A stretch of 64,000 nucleotides of DNA, from the NCBI GenBank assembly GCA_030403585.1, contig JAUEPE010000003.1, positions 62,001 to 126,000 on the forward strand, read 5' to 3'. Shown piece by piece: positions 33,069-41,519 of this stretch. Source of the DNA: Frankia sp. RB7. GTDB lineage: Bacteria; Pseudomonadota; Alphaproteobacteria; Rhizobiales; Xanthobacteraceae. The first letter of the stretch is position 1, and every line of letters starts with the position of its first letter. A model generated the notes under the pieces. It was given only the letters and a program-made list of their open reading frames with translations, was not told the origin of the DNA and did not search any database. A program made the translations under genes and the position numbers.

Positions 33069-33542
33069 GTCTTAACTCTTGGCGGCGGCGGGCGCGATCG
33101 ACCGTGGGCGCGAGTTGCGCTGCCGGGTGACGCGACGGTCCACCTGATTCGGGGGTGAGGGGAAGGCCGAAACGCCGTCTCTCGCGCCTCGCCGAATCGG
33201 AAGCTTCAGGACCGAAGCGGCGCGCGGGAGTGTCACTCCGCAGCGTCGCGAATGATCCTTCAGAATTCGTCGGCACAGTCTGGCGCATCAAGCGTCGGCC
33301 CGTATGAAACATTGGGCGGCGGGGCCGCCCCTAATCAGTTGCTGCTGGCCAGGCATGGCGCGTGCGCGCTCGCCCTTGATCACGAACCGCCCCCTTGGGA
33401 TTAAGGGACCGGGTAACTGGCCGCGTCGCTGTCAAAACTGTCCCGGAAACAGTGTGGTAACCGGAAACCGTCCGCCGCCGGGGCTTGCCCTGTTCCACCT
33501 CGCTGCCGCGCACCGCGCTGGTCTTAGAGGGGAACAGAAAAA

Positions 33543-33575
33543 CGCTGGAATTCCCAAACCTTGGGAGTTCCGGCG
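33543..33575 (+). other. Long RNA hairpin (15-bp stem, 3-base loop)
   Basis: 33543-33557 pairs with 33561-33575 around the loop ACC. On the + strand all 15 positions pair, two as G-U. On the - strand those two become A-C mismatches. The compensated wobble pairs suggest the structure is selected in a + strand RNA, 200 bases upstream of the amidase. No T-run follows, so it is not a simple terminator. Confidence 0.5.
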
Positions 33576-33708
33576 CTGCACCGGGAGGCTGAATGCGACA
33601 CAACCGGAAATTATTGGCCGTCAGCAATTCGTACATACGAGGAATGGGCCATCCGTGCAAGGGAGCGTCGCACGCCGGTCACAGTCAGAGAGTTTCGCAT
33701 TTCCGTCA

Positions 33709-33724
33709 TTAAGGATCGATTAAC
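33709..33724 (+). promoter_or_regulatory. Full CtrA-binding box upstream of the cell-wall amidase
   Basis: TTAA-GGATCGA-TTAAC, an exact match to the alphaproteobacterial CtrA consensus TTAA-N7-TTAAC, 49 bases before the GTG start of the amidase at 33773. CtrA controls cell-cycle and division genes, so cell-cycle timing of this amidase is plausible. No clear -10 was assigned. Confidence 0.65.
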
Positions 33725-33772
33725 CCTGTGGTTCTATTGCGTTAAAGAGGGCTGCTCGGAGGCACGGATTCG

Positions 33773-35071
33773 GTGGCGAGCCGCACAAATCAACGGGTTT
33801 TGCTGGGGGTTGCGCTGCTGTGCGCCGCGGCCTTGCCGTGCGCCGATTCTTCGCGTCTCAGCGCGGCCGAGAGCCCATCGCAACCCTCTGTTGTGACGAC
33901 AAATTTTCCGATCGCCACGGCCGCGCGGCTGGCCGGCGACGGCAAGCAGACCCGCTTCATTCTCGACCTCGACCAGACCGTCAGCTTCCGCGCCACGACG
34001 CTCGCCGATCCCTATCGGGTCGTGGTCGACGTTCCCCAGGTCAATTTTCAGCTGGGTCCGGGCAGCGGGGCCGGGCGAGGGCTAGTCAAGGCCTTCCGCT
34101 ATGGGCTCGTGATGCCCGGCGGCTCCCGAATCGTGTTCGACCTGACCGGGCCCGCCAAGATTACCAATTCCTATGTGCTCGAGGCGGCCAACGGCCAGCC
34201 GGCCCGGCTCGTGCTCGAGCTGGAGGAGGTCGACCGCGCGGCTTTCGTGCAGACGCCTGCCCTGGAGAATCGCCCCGAACTGCGGCCGACGATCGTCGCC
34301 GCGCCGCCGGCAACGATTCCTGCCGTACCTGATGCGGCGCCGCAGAAGCCGGGGACACCGGCCGATGGCCGTCCGGTCGTCGTGATCGATCCCGGCCATG
34401 GCGGCATCGACAACGGCACCCAGTCGAGCGGCGAGAGTGAGAAGAATCTGGTGCTGGCCTTTGGCCTGGCGCTGCGCGACCGGCTGGAAAAGGCCGGCAA
34501 ATACCGGGTGGTGATGACGCGGGACGATGACACCTTCATTCCGCTCAACGACCGGTCCAAAATCGCCCGTAATCTGAACGCCGCGCTGTTCGTCTCGATC
34601 CACGCCGACGCGCTGCCGAAGGCCGAGGGCGATGCGCAGGGCGCCACCATCTACACGCTCTCGGACAAGGCCTCCGACGCCGAGGCCCAGCGCCTGGCCG
34701 ATGCTGAAAACCGTGCGGACGCGATTGCCGGCTTCAATCTCGCCGAAGAGCCGACCGACGTCGCCGACATCCTGATCGACCTGACGCAGCGGGAAACTCG
34801 CACCTTTTCAAACCGGTTTGCCCATTTGCTGATGGGCGAAATGAAGTCGACCGTGCGGATGCACAAGCATCCCCTGAAGTCGGCCGGTTTCCGGGTGCTG
34901 AAAGCCCCCGACGTGCCCTCGGTACTGGTCGAGATCGGCTACGTCTCCAACAAGGGCGACCTCGAGCACCTCGTCTCCGAGGGTTGGCGGTCGCGCGCGG
35001 TGGGCTCGATGGCCCAGGCGATCGACACGTTCCTGACCAAGCGGATGGCGACCGCGAGGGCCGGCAATTAA
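33773..35071 (+). CDS. amiC: N-acetylmuramoyl-L-alanine amidase with AMIN domain (AmiC-type)
   Basis: 432 aa, GTG start at 33773 (GGAGG 11 bases upstream). Signal peptide-like N-terminus (LLGVALLCAAALPCA). AMIN domain about 48-155 (TRFILDLDQTVSFRATTLADPYRVVVDVPQVNF), which targets septal peptidoglycan. Amidase_3 domain about 200-425 with the zinc ligands VVVIDPGHGGIDNG, the Glu in QSSGESEKNLVLAF, VSIHADAL and the catalytic Glu in VLVEIGYVSNKGDLEHL. It cleaves stem peptides from MurNAc during daughter-cell separation. Followed at 230 bp by mrcA in the same direction, a conserved rhizobial pairing. The gene name is by family architecture. Confidence 0.93.
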   Translation: MASRTNQRVLLGVALLCAAALPCADSSRLSAAESPSQPSVVTTNFPIATAARLAGDGKQTRFILDLDQTVSFRATTLADPYRVVVDVPQVNFQLGPGSGAGRGLVKAFRYGLVMPGGSRIVFDLTGPAKITNSYVLEAANGQPARLVLELEEVDRAAFVQTPALENRPELRPTIVAAPPATIPAVPDAAPQKPGTPADGRPVVVIDPGHGGIDNGTQSSGESEKNLVLAFGLALRDRLEKAGKYRVVMTRDDDTFIPLNDRSKIARNLNAALFVSIHADALPKAEGDAQGATIYTLSDKASDAEAQRLADAENRADAIAGFNLAEEPTDVADILIDLTQRETRTFSNRFAHLLMGEMKSTVRMHKHPLKSAGFRVLKAPDVPSVLVEIGYVSNKGDLEHLVSEGWRSRAVGSMAQAIDTFLTKRMATARAGN

Positions 35072-35302
35072 GCAGGGAATGACGGTTCCGTTGTTAAGCC
35101 CTAGTTTGGCCACAGCGGACACTTTATAAAAGCGACGCAAGCGGGTTCCGGAATCGATGAGAATCCCGTTTGGCAAGCGTCTTTCGGTCCGGCAGATGGT
35201 ATTGAGTAAGGCCGGTGAATTCGCGACGTGAGGACGGCGCCTTATTTGGGGGCCTTGAGGCTGATCTTGGTCTGATCCAGAGATTAAACGGATAAACACA
35301 TA

Positions 35303-37810
35303 ATGCGCTTGCTTGTGCGGTTCATGGGCTTCCTGTTCGCTGCGGGAACGGTGGTGTTCCTTGTCGGTGTCGGTGCCGTGGCAGGCCTGATCTGGCATTT
35401 CTCCAAGGACCTGCCCGACTACTCTCAGCTTCAGGATTACGAACCGCCGGTGATGACCCGCGTGCACGCGGTCGACGGTTCGCTGCTCGGTGAATACGCC
35501 AAGGAGCGGCGACTCTATTTGCCGATCCAGGCGGTGCCGAAGCTCGTGATCAACGCGTTCCTCGCCGCCGAAGACAAGAATTTCTACGAGCATGGCGGCA
35601 TCGACTACACGGGCATGGCCCGCGCCGGTCTGGTCTATCTGCAGAACTACGGCTCCAACCGTCGTCCGCAGGGCGCGTCGACAATCACCCAGCAGGTTGC
35701 GAAGAATTTCCTTCTGACCAACGAGGTCTCGTTCGCGCGCAAGATCAAGGAAGCCTTGCTCGCGATGCGCATCGAGAAGACCTATTCGAAGGACAAGATC
35801 CTCGAGCTGTATCTCAACGAAATCTATCTCGGTCTCGGCGCCTACGGCATCGCGGCCGCTTCGCTGGTCTATTTCGACAAGTCGGTGAACGAGCTCACCG
35901 TGGCGGAAGCCTCATACCTCGCGGCGCTGCCGAAGATGCCGGCAACGCTGCATCCGGTGCGTAACCGCGATCGCGCCATCGAGCGCCGCAACTACGTGAT
36001 CGACCGCCTCCAGGAGAATGGCTGGATCAAGCAGGCCGACGCCGACAAGGCGCGCAAGGAGCCGCTGGCGGTCACCAGCCGTTCCAATGGCGCCCACACT
36101 TTCGCCGGCGAATATTTCGCCGAGGAAGTCCGCCGCGACATCTTCGAGCGCTATGGCGAGAAGAAGCTGTACGAGGGCGGCCTCTCGGTGCGCACCACGC
36201 TCGATCCGAAGATCCAGGTCATGGCGCGCAAGACCATGGTCGCCGGCCTCGTGAACTATGACGAGCAGCAGGGTTATCGCGGCGCCATGAGCAAGCTCGA
36301 TATTTCGGGCGACTGGGGCGTGAAGCTCGCCGAGATCAAGTCGCTCTCCGACATCTCGCCGTGGCGCATGGCGGTGGTGCTGGAGACCAGCGACCAGTCG
36401 GCGCGCATCGGCTTCCAGCCGGGCCGCGAACTGGGCGGCGCCGTCAGCAAGCAGCGCGAGACCGGCCTCGTTACGCTCGACGGCGTGCGGTGGGCGAGGG
36501 CCGCCCAGGGTAACGCCAAGGGCAAGACGCCGACGTCGGTGGCGCAGGTGCTGCAGCCCGGCGACGTGATCTATGCCGATCCGCTCTACAGCAAGGAGGG
36601 ACAACCGGTCGAAGGTCAGTACCGTCTGCGCCAGATCCCAGAAGTGTCGGGCGCGATGGTGGTGATGGACCCCTGGACCGGCCGCGTGCTCGCGATGGTC
36701 GGCGGCTTCTCGTTCGACCAGAGCCAGTTCAATCGCGCCACGCAGGCCTACCGGCAGCCGGGTTCGTCGTTCAAGCCGATCGTCTACTCGGCCGCGCTCG
36801 ACAACGGCTACACGCCGTCAACCGTCGTGCTCGACGCGCCGATCGAAATCGACCAGGGCCAGGGCGCCGGCGTGTGGCGGCCCGAAAACTTCTCGGCGAA
36901 CAAATATCAGGGACCGGTCACGCTGCGAAACGCGCTGCGGCAATCGCTCAACACCGTGACGGTGCGCCTCGCGCAGGATATCGGCATGCCGCTGATCGGC
37001 GAATATGCGCGCCGCTTCGGCGTCTATGATGAATTGCCGAACTATCTCTCCTACGCGCTCGGCGCCGGCGAAACCACGGCGATGCGCATGGTCACGGCCT
37101 ATTCGATGCTTGCCAATGGCGGCCGCCGCGTGAAGCCGACCTTGATCGACCGTATCCAGGATCGCTACGGCCACACCATCTTCAAGCACGACCAGCGCGA
37201 ATGCCGCGGCTGCGACGCGCCCGGCGGCTGGAAGAACCAGGCCGAGCCGCAGCTGATCGACCGCCGCGAGCAGGTGCTGGACTCCATGACCGCCTATCAG
37301 ATCACCGAGCTGTTGGAAGGCGTTGTCCAGGCCGGTACGGCGACTGTCGTGAGGGAAGTCGGCAAGCCGATCGCCGGCAAGACCGGCACGACCAACGAGG
37401 CCAAGGACGCCTGGTTTGTCGGCTTCTCGCCTGACGTCGCGGTCGCCATCTACATGGGCTACGACAAGCCGCGTCCGCTCGGCAAAGGCAACGCCGCGAC
37501 CGGCGGCCATCTGGCCGCTCCGATCGCGCGCGATTTCCTCAAGCTCGCGCTCGCCGACAAGCCCGCCGTTCCGTTCAAGGTGCCGGCCGGCATCAAGCTG
37601 ATCCGCGTCGTTGCCAAGACCGGCATGCGCGCCGGCCCCGGCGAGACCGGTGGAACCATCTTGGAAGCCTTCAAGCCGGGTACGGCGCCGCCGGATAATT
37701 ACTCCGTCATCGGCGTCGCTGATGCTGACGGCCGCGGCGCGCCGGGGGCGCCGCAGCAGCAGCCGGATTCCGGCTTCTTCATGCGGCCGGCCACCGGCGG
37801 GCTGTACTAG
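35303..37810 (+). CDS. mrcA: Penicillin-binding protein 1A (bifunctional class A PBP)
   Basis: 835 aa. N-terminal membrane anchor (residues 3-28). GT51 transglycosylase at about 55-230, with the catalytic Glu in FLAAEDKNFYEHGGIDYTGMARA and GASTITQQVAKNFLL. An OB-like insert follows, then the transpeptidase with SxxK at S488-K491 (QPGSSFKPIVYS), SxN in RQSLNTVTVRLA and KTGTTNEAKDAWFVGFS. It polymerises and crosslinks peptidoglycan. The Cys pair in QRECRGCDAPGG near residue 635 and the Pro/Gln-rich end are typical of rhizobial PBP1A. Lies between amiC and prfB. Confidence 0.97.
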   Translation: MRLLVRFMGFLFAAGTVVFLVGVGAVAGLIWHFSKDLPDYSQLQDYEPPVMTRVHAVDGSLLGEYAKERRLYLPIQAVPKLVINAFLAAEDKNFYEHGGIDYTGMARAGLVYLQNYGSNRRPQGASTITQQVAKNFLLTNEVSFARKIKEALLAMRIEKTYSKDKILELYLNEIYLGLGAYGIAAASLVYFDKSVNELTVAEASYLAALPKMPATLHPVRNRDRAIERRNYVIDRLQENGWIKQADADKARKEPLAVTSRSNGAHTFAGEYFAEEVRRDIFERYGEKKLYEGGLSVRTTLDPKIQVMARKTMVAGLVNYDEQQGYRGAMSKLDISGDWGVKLAEIKSLSDISPWRMAVVLETSDQSARIGFQPGRELGGAVSKQRETGLVTLDGVRWARAAQGNAKGKTPTSVAQVLQPGDVIYADPLYSKEGQPVEGQYRLRQIPEVSGAMVVMDPWTGRVLAMVGGFSFDQSQFNRATQAYRQPGSSFKPIVYSAALDNGYTPSTVVLDAPIEIDQGQGAGVWRPENFSANKYQGPVTLRNALRQSLNTVTVRLAQDIGMPLIGEYARRFGVYDELPNYLSYALGAGETTAMRMVTAYSMLANGGRRVKPTLIDRIQDRYGHTIFKHDQRECRGCDAPGGWKNQAEPQLIDRREQVLDSMTAYQITELLEGVVQAGTATVVREVGKPIAGKTGTTNEAKDAWFVGFSPDVAVAIYMGYDKPRPLGKGNAATGGHLAAPIARDFLKLALADKPAVPFKVPAGIKLIRVVAKTGMRAGPGETGGTILEAFKPGTAPPDNYSVIGVADADGRGAPGAPQQQPDSGFFMRPATGGLY

Positions 37811-37917
37811 CGTATAACGCCGACGATGGACGAGGCGGGCGGTTGCGCTTTGCAGCCGCCGCCGCTACATCCCCATCTCAATTGCACGCGGATGTTTCCG
37901 CGAGACCAGAGAACGAC

Positions 37918-39049
37918 ATGCGCGCCGAAATCGAACGGTTGGTAGAAGAGATCAAGCAGTCAGTCGGGCTGCTGAGGAGGCATCTTTGACGTCGATAAAT
38001 CGACGGCGCGCCTCGCTGAGCTGAACAAGCTCGCAGAAGATCCCAACCTCTGGAACGATCCCCAGAAAGCCCAGAAACTGATGCAGGAGCGCACCTCGCT
38101 TGAGGACTCGCTCTCGGGCATCGGCAAGGTCGAGCAGCAGCTCGAAGACGACATCGGCATGATCGAGCTCGGCGAGGCCGAGGGCGATACGGGCGTTGTC
38201 GCCGAGGCTGAAGCCGCATTGAAAGCGCTCAAGAAGGAAGTGGCGCGGCGCGAGCTCGAGGCGCTGCTGTCGGGCGAAGCCGACGGCTTCGATTCCTATC
38301 TCGAGGTTCATGCCGGGGCCGGCGGCACCGAGAGCCAGGACTGGGCGCAGATGCTGTTGCGCATGTACACGCGCTGGGCGGAGACGCACGGCTTCAAGGT
38401 CGAGTTCCTCGAAGAGTCCGAGGGCGAAGAGGCTGGCATCAAGTCCGCGACCATCCAGGTCTCCGGTCATAATGCCTATGGCTGGCTGAAGACGGAAGCC
38501 GGCGTGCACCGCCTGGTGCGCATTTCGCCGTTCGATTCCAACGCGCGGCGGCACACGTCGTTCTCCAGCGTGCAGGTGTTCCCGGTCATCGACGACAGCA
38601 TCAAGATCGACATCAAGGAATCCGATGTCCGCGTCGACACCATGCGGTCGGGCGGCGCCGGCGGTCAGCACGTCAACAAGACCGAATCCGCGGTGCGCCT
38701 GACGCATATTCCGACCGGCGTTGCGGTGGTCTGCCAGGCCGGCCGCTCCCAGCACAAGAATAAGGCGCAGGCCTGGGACATGCTGCGCGCGCGGCTTTAC
38801 GAGATCGAACTGAAGAAGCGCGAGGAGAAGGCGGCCGCCGACCAGGCCGCCAAGACCGATATCGGCTGGGGCCACCAGATCCGCTCTTACGTGCTGCAGC
38901 CCTATCAGATGGTGAAGGATCTGCGCACGGGCGTGCAGACCTCCGACACCTCGGGCGTGCTCGACGGCGAGCTCGACGATTTCATGGCCGCGACCCTGGC
39001 GCAGCGCGCCTTCGGCACGCCCGGCGCCGACATCGAGGATGTGGACTGA
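37918..39049 (+). CDS. prfB: Peptide chain release factor 2, with programmed +1 frameshift
   Basis: The gene must be read as 37918-37986 joined to 37988-39049, giving 376 aa. The first 23 codons ([23 protein letters not shown]) end at an in-frame TGA (37987-37989); a +1 slip on CTT continues [24 protein letters not shown]2 landmarks follow: SPF anticodon-like tripeptide ([16 protein letters not shown]) for UGA/UAA recognition, and GGQ ([25 protein letters not shown]) for peptide release. The frameshift lets RF2 sense its own level at the UGA. The main frame alone, from 38081, is only a part of the protein. An NAD-dependent dehydrogenase gene starts 2 bases after the stop. Confidence 0.97.
37975..37989 (+). 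promoter_or_regulatory. RF2 programmed frameshift signal
   Basis: Internal Shine-Dalgarno AGGAGG (37975-37980), three bases (CAT), then the slippery CTT and the stop TGA followed by C (CTT-TGA-C). The layout matches the conserved bacterial prfB autoregulatory site, although the usual TAT between the SD and CTT is CAT here. Confidence 0.95.
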
Positions 39050-39051
39050 TC

Positions 39052-39933
39052 ATGCCACGCGTTGCCTTCATCGGGTTGGGACGGATGGGCCATGGCATGG
39101 CCGGCCGCTATCTCGATGCCGGCTTCACGGTGACGCTGTGGAATCGCAGCAAGGCCAAAGCGGAAGACCTGATCGCGCGCGGCGCGAAATGGGCGACGTC
39201 GCCCGAGGATGCTGCGATTGACGCCGACGCGGTCGTAACCATGGTCGCCGACGACGAAGCCTCGCGCGCCGTGTGGCTCGGGCCGAACGGCGCGGCCAAG
39301 ACGGCAAAGGCCGGTACCATTGCGATCGAGTGCTCCACCGTTTCCTACGACCATGCCCGCGAGATGGGCCGCGAGCTCAATGCGCGTGGCCTGATCTACA
39401 TCGATTGCCCCGTGACGGGATTGCCGGATGCGGCAGCCGCCGGGAAGCTGACGCTGCTCGCCGGTGCTGACGCGGCCGATCTCGAGCGGGCGCGCCCGTT
39501 CCTCGAACCGATCGGCTCGACCATCCGCCATTTCGGCGCAGTCGGCTCCGGCACGGTCTACAAGCTCATCAACAATCTCATGGGCGCGATCCAGATTGCG
39601 GGTCTCGCCGAGGGGCTCGCGATCGCCGAGCAGGCCGGGCTCGACATGAAGCTGGTGCTGGACTCGATTCTGTCAGGCGTCGCCGCCAGCCCGCAGGTGC
39701 AGCGCCATTCCAAGCGCATGGTCGCCCGCGACTTCAGCGGCGCGACGTTCACCGCGGCGCTGCGGCACAAGGATGCCGCCTACGCCGTGAAGCTCGCCGA
39801 GAGCCTGCTGGCCGGCAAGCCGCTGGTCTCGCGCGCCGCGGTTGAGGCTTACGCGCAGGCGAAGGCCGCGATGCCCGACGATGACGAAGGCAAGATGATC
39901 GAGCTGGTGTCGCGGCCGAAGAAGCCTTTGTAG
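39052..39933 (+). CDS. NAD(P)-dependent 3-hydroxyisobutyrate dehydrogenase-like protein
   Basis: 293 aa, starting 2 bases after the prfB stop, so probably translationally linked. Beta-hydroxyacid dehydrogenase fold: N-terminal FIGLGRMGHGMAGRYLDAGFTVTLWNRSKAKA (NAD(P) binding; Arg after the second strand favours NADP), the substrate motif YIDCPVTGLPDAAAAGKLTLLAGA (DxPVxG), catalytic Lys in GSGTVYKLINNLMGAIQIAGLAEGLAIAEQAGLD, and the C-terminal HKDAAYAVKLAESL. Acts on a 3-hydroxyacid such as hydroxyisobutyrate, tartronate semialdehyde or succinic semialdehyde; the exact substrate is not readable. Confidence 0.92.
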   Translation: MPRVAFIGLGRMGHGMAGRYLDAGFTVTLWNRSKAKAEDLIARGAKWATSPEDAAIDADAVVTMVADDEASRAVWLGPNGAAKTAKAGTIAIECSTVSYDHAREMGRELNARGLIYIDCPVTGLPDAAAAGKLTLLAGADAADLERARPFLEPIGSTIRHFGAVGSGTVYKLINNLMGAIQIAGLAEGLAIAEQAGLDMKLVLDSILSGVAASPQVQRHSKRMVARDFSGATFTAALRHKDAAYAVKLAESLLAGKPLVSRAAVEAYAQAKAAMPDDDEGKMIELVSRPKKPL

Positions 39934-39999
39934 CCTGCGTTATGGCGCCTGATTATCGTTCCCGCGAACGATGTCTCACTCGCGACTTTCTGAGGCGAC

Positions 40000-40432
40000 A
40001 TGTCGATGCAGTTGTCATTTCGAAAGTTGAACGAGGAATGGAATGCGGAGCCGAACGCCCCGTATCCGCGCGTGGCCGTATCAGGTCGTGATGTGCTTCT
40101 TCGCTTCCTGCTGAATCCGTATCAGTTCACCTCCTTTGCGGAGGAAGATGAAGGCGTCCTTCGTTTCGTGAATTGCGCCGGGTATCGCCAACGACGAGGG
40201 GCGGTCTCACGGGCAGTGCCGCTACAGTAAGTTGGCGCCAGGTTGGGGCGAATTCTACGAGATCGTAGGTCCAGATCCCCATTTGACGGACCCGACAGAT
40301 TGGAAGATGGCGGGCGGAGTTCCGACTTCGTCCCGTCACTTTCTGTTCTATTTTCGCGATGAGACGTTTGAGTGCATCGCCGCCGAATGGGATTTCGAGC
40401 CTGCTTCGGAAGATGCTCTGATCAATCGTTAG
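40000..40432 (+). pseudogene. Frameshifted small conserved protein gene
   Basis: ATG 40000 has TGAGG four bases upstream. The first frame encodes MSMQLSFRKLNEEWNAEPNA... through LRFVNCAGYR near 40188, then runs into Arg-rich sequence and a stop. The conserved remainder continues in the +1 frame from about 40184: NDEGRSHGQCRYSKLAPGWGEFYEIVGP ... HFLFYFRDETFECIAAEWDF, ending at 40432. Joined, the product would be about 143 aa, in line with a small conserved proteobacterial family of unknown function that has a Y-R-x-G-x-x-NDEGW segment at this point. A few bases, including part of that segment, seem deleted. Recent inactivation or a sequencing error cannot be separated here. Confidence 0.75.
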
Positions 40433-40542
40433 CACGCTGGCTGAAGGATCTGCGCTCCGCAATCTCTGTCTGGTCGGAAATCGGGTGGCAATGTTCATCG
40501 CGCCGTATTAGGCGGTGGGCCCAATCGCCAACGTGAGACGCC

Positions 40543-41454
40543 ATGTCCCCGAACGACAACCGGATCGACGCGCGAGACTGGTCGCTGCTCGCCGTGCTCT
40601 CGATCCTCTGGGGCGGCTCGTTCTTCTTCAATGGTGCGGCGTTGCGGGAATTGCCGCCTTTCACCCTCGTGTTGCTGCGCGTGGCGCTGGGCGCGGCCAT
40701 TCTGTTGCCGTTGCTGCGTATGCAGGGCGTCAGCTTTCCCAAGGGCGTCACCGGCTGGAAACCGTTCGTTGCGATCGGGCTGCTCAACAACGTCATTCCG
40801 TTCTCGCTGATCGTGATCGGCCAGACCTTCATTCCGAGCGGGCTTGCCTCCATCCTCAATGCCACCACGCCGTTGTTCACCGTGCTGGTGATGGCGGCGG
40901 CCAGAGAGGAGGCGTTGCAGGTGCGGCGCGTGGCTGGCGTCGCGCTGGGTTTGGTTGGCGTGATCATCCTGAGGGGATGGGGCGTCGAGTCGCACGCGGG
41001 GCAGGGGCTTGGCATCCTGCTCTGCCTCGGCGGCGCTTTCAGTTACGGCCTTGCGGCGCTGGCAGCGCGGCGGCTGCTGAAGGATTCAGCCCCGCTTGGG
41101 ACGGCGACGTTCCAACTGATGGCCTCCACGGTGATGATGGCAATCGTCGCAGGCGTTATGGAGCAGCCGTGGCGGCTGCCGATGCCGGGCGTTGCGACCT
41201 GGCTTGCCGTGCTTGGCCTGGCCAGCCTTTCGACCGCGCTGGCCTACATCGTGTTCTTTCAAATCCTGCGGCGTTCGGGCGCAACCAATGTCATGCTGGT
41301 GACGCTGCTCATTCCAGTCACGGCGATCCTGCTGGGATGGTTGGTGCTGGGCGAGCCGATTTCCGCGCGCGAGATCGCGGGTGCGGCCGTCATCGGCAGC
41401 GCATTGCTCGTGATTGATGGGCGGGCGATGAGGATGCTGCAGCGCGTCGCATAA
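40543..41454 (+). CDS. EamA/DMT family transporter
   Basis: 303 aa with ten hydrophobic helices in two five-helix EamA repeats (residues about 10-140 and 150-295). Typical repeat openings are SLLAVLSILWGGSFFFNGAALRELPPFTLVLLRVALGAAILLPLL and GILLCLGGAFSYGLAALAARRLL. The second repeat closes with SGATNVMLVTLLIPVTAILLGWLVLGEPISAREIAGAAVIGSALLVIDGR. Members export amino acids or metabolites; substrate unknown. It converges on the polysaccharide operon that ends at 41520. Confidence 0.92.
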   Translation: MSPNDNRIDARDWSLLAVLSILWGGSFFFNGAALRELPPFTLVLLRVALGAAILLPLLRMQGVSFPKGVTGWKPFVAIGLLNNVIPFSLIVIGQTFIPSGLASILNATTPLFTVLVMAAAREEALQVRRVAGVALGLVGVIILRGWGVESHAGQGLGILLCLGGAFSYGLAALAARRLLKDSAPLGTATFQLMASTVMMAIVAGVMEQPWRLPMPGVATWLAVLGLASLSTALAYIVFFQILRRSGATNVMLVTLLIPVTAILLGWLVLGEPISAREIAGAAVIGSALLVIDGRAMRMLQRVA

Positions 41455-41519
41455 ATTCCTGTCTTCCGCGTTTCACATTGCGGCAACTCCTGCCGCTTGC
41501 CAGCGGCCGCAGCCAGTGG

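Larger units (their letters stand above)
33069..33772. other. 704-bp divergent non-coding region between rne and the cell-wall amidase
   Basis: No frame here has a credible start, ribosome site or motif. It should contain the promoter and long 5' leader of rne on one side (RNase E commonly autoregulates through such a leader) and the amidase promoter on the other. Two features stand out and are listed separately: a 15-bp hairpin at 33543-33575 and a full CtrA box at 33709-33724. Confidence 0.6.

Noticed and set aside
30312..33158. 948-codon open frame on the + strand opposite rne
   Set aside because: It is the codon-phase shadow of rne in GC-rich DNA; the translation is low-complexity Val/Ala/Arg/His with no domain, and rne on the other strand is unmistakable.
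33304..33723. 139-codon frame in the rne/amidase gap
   Set aside because: No ribosome site, composition unlike neighbours, and it runs through the CtrA box and the long hairpin.
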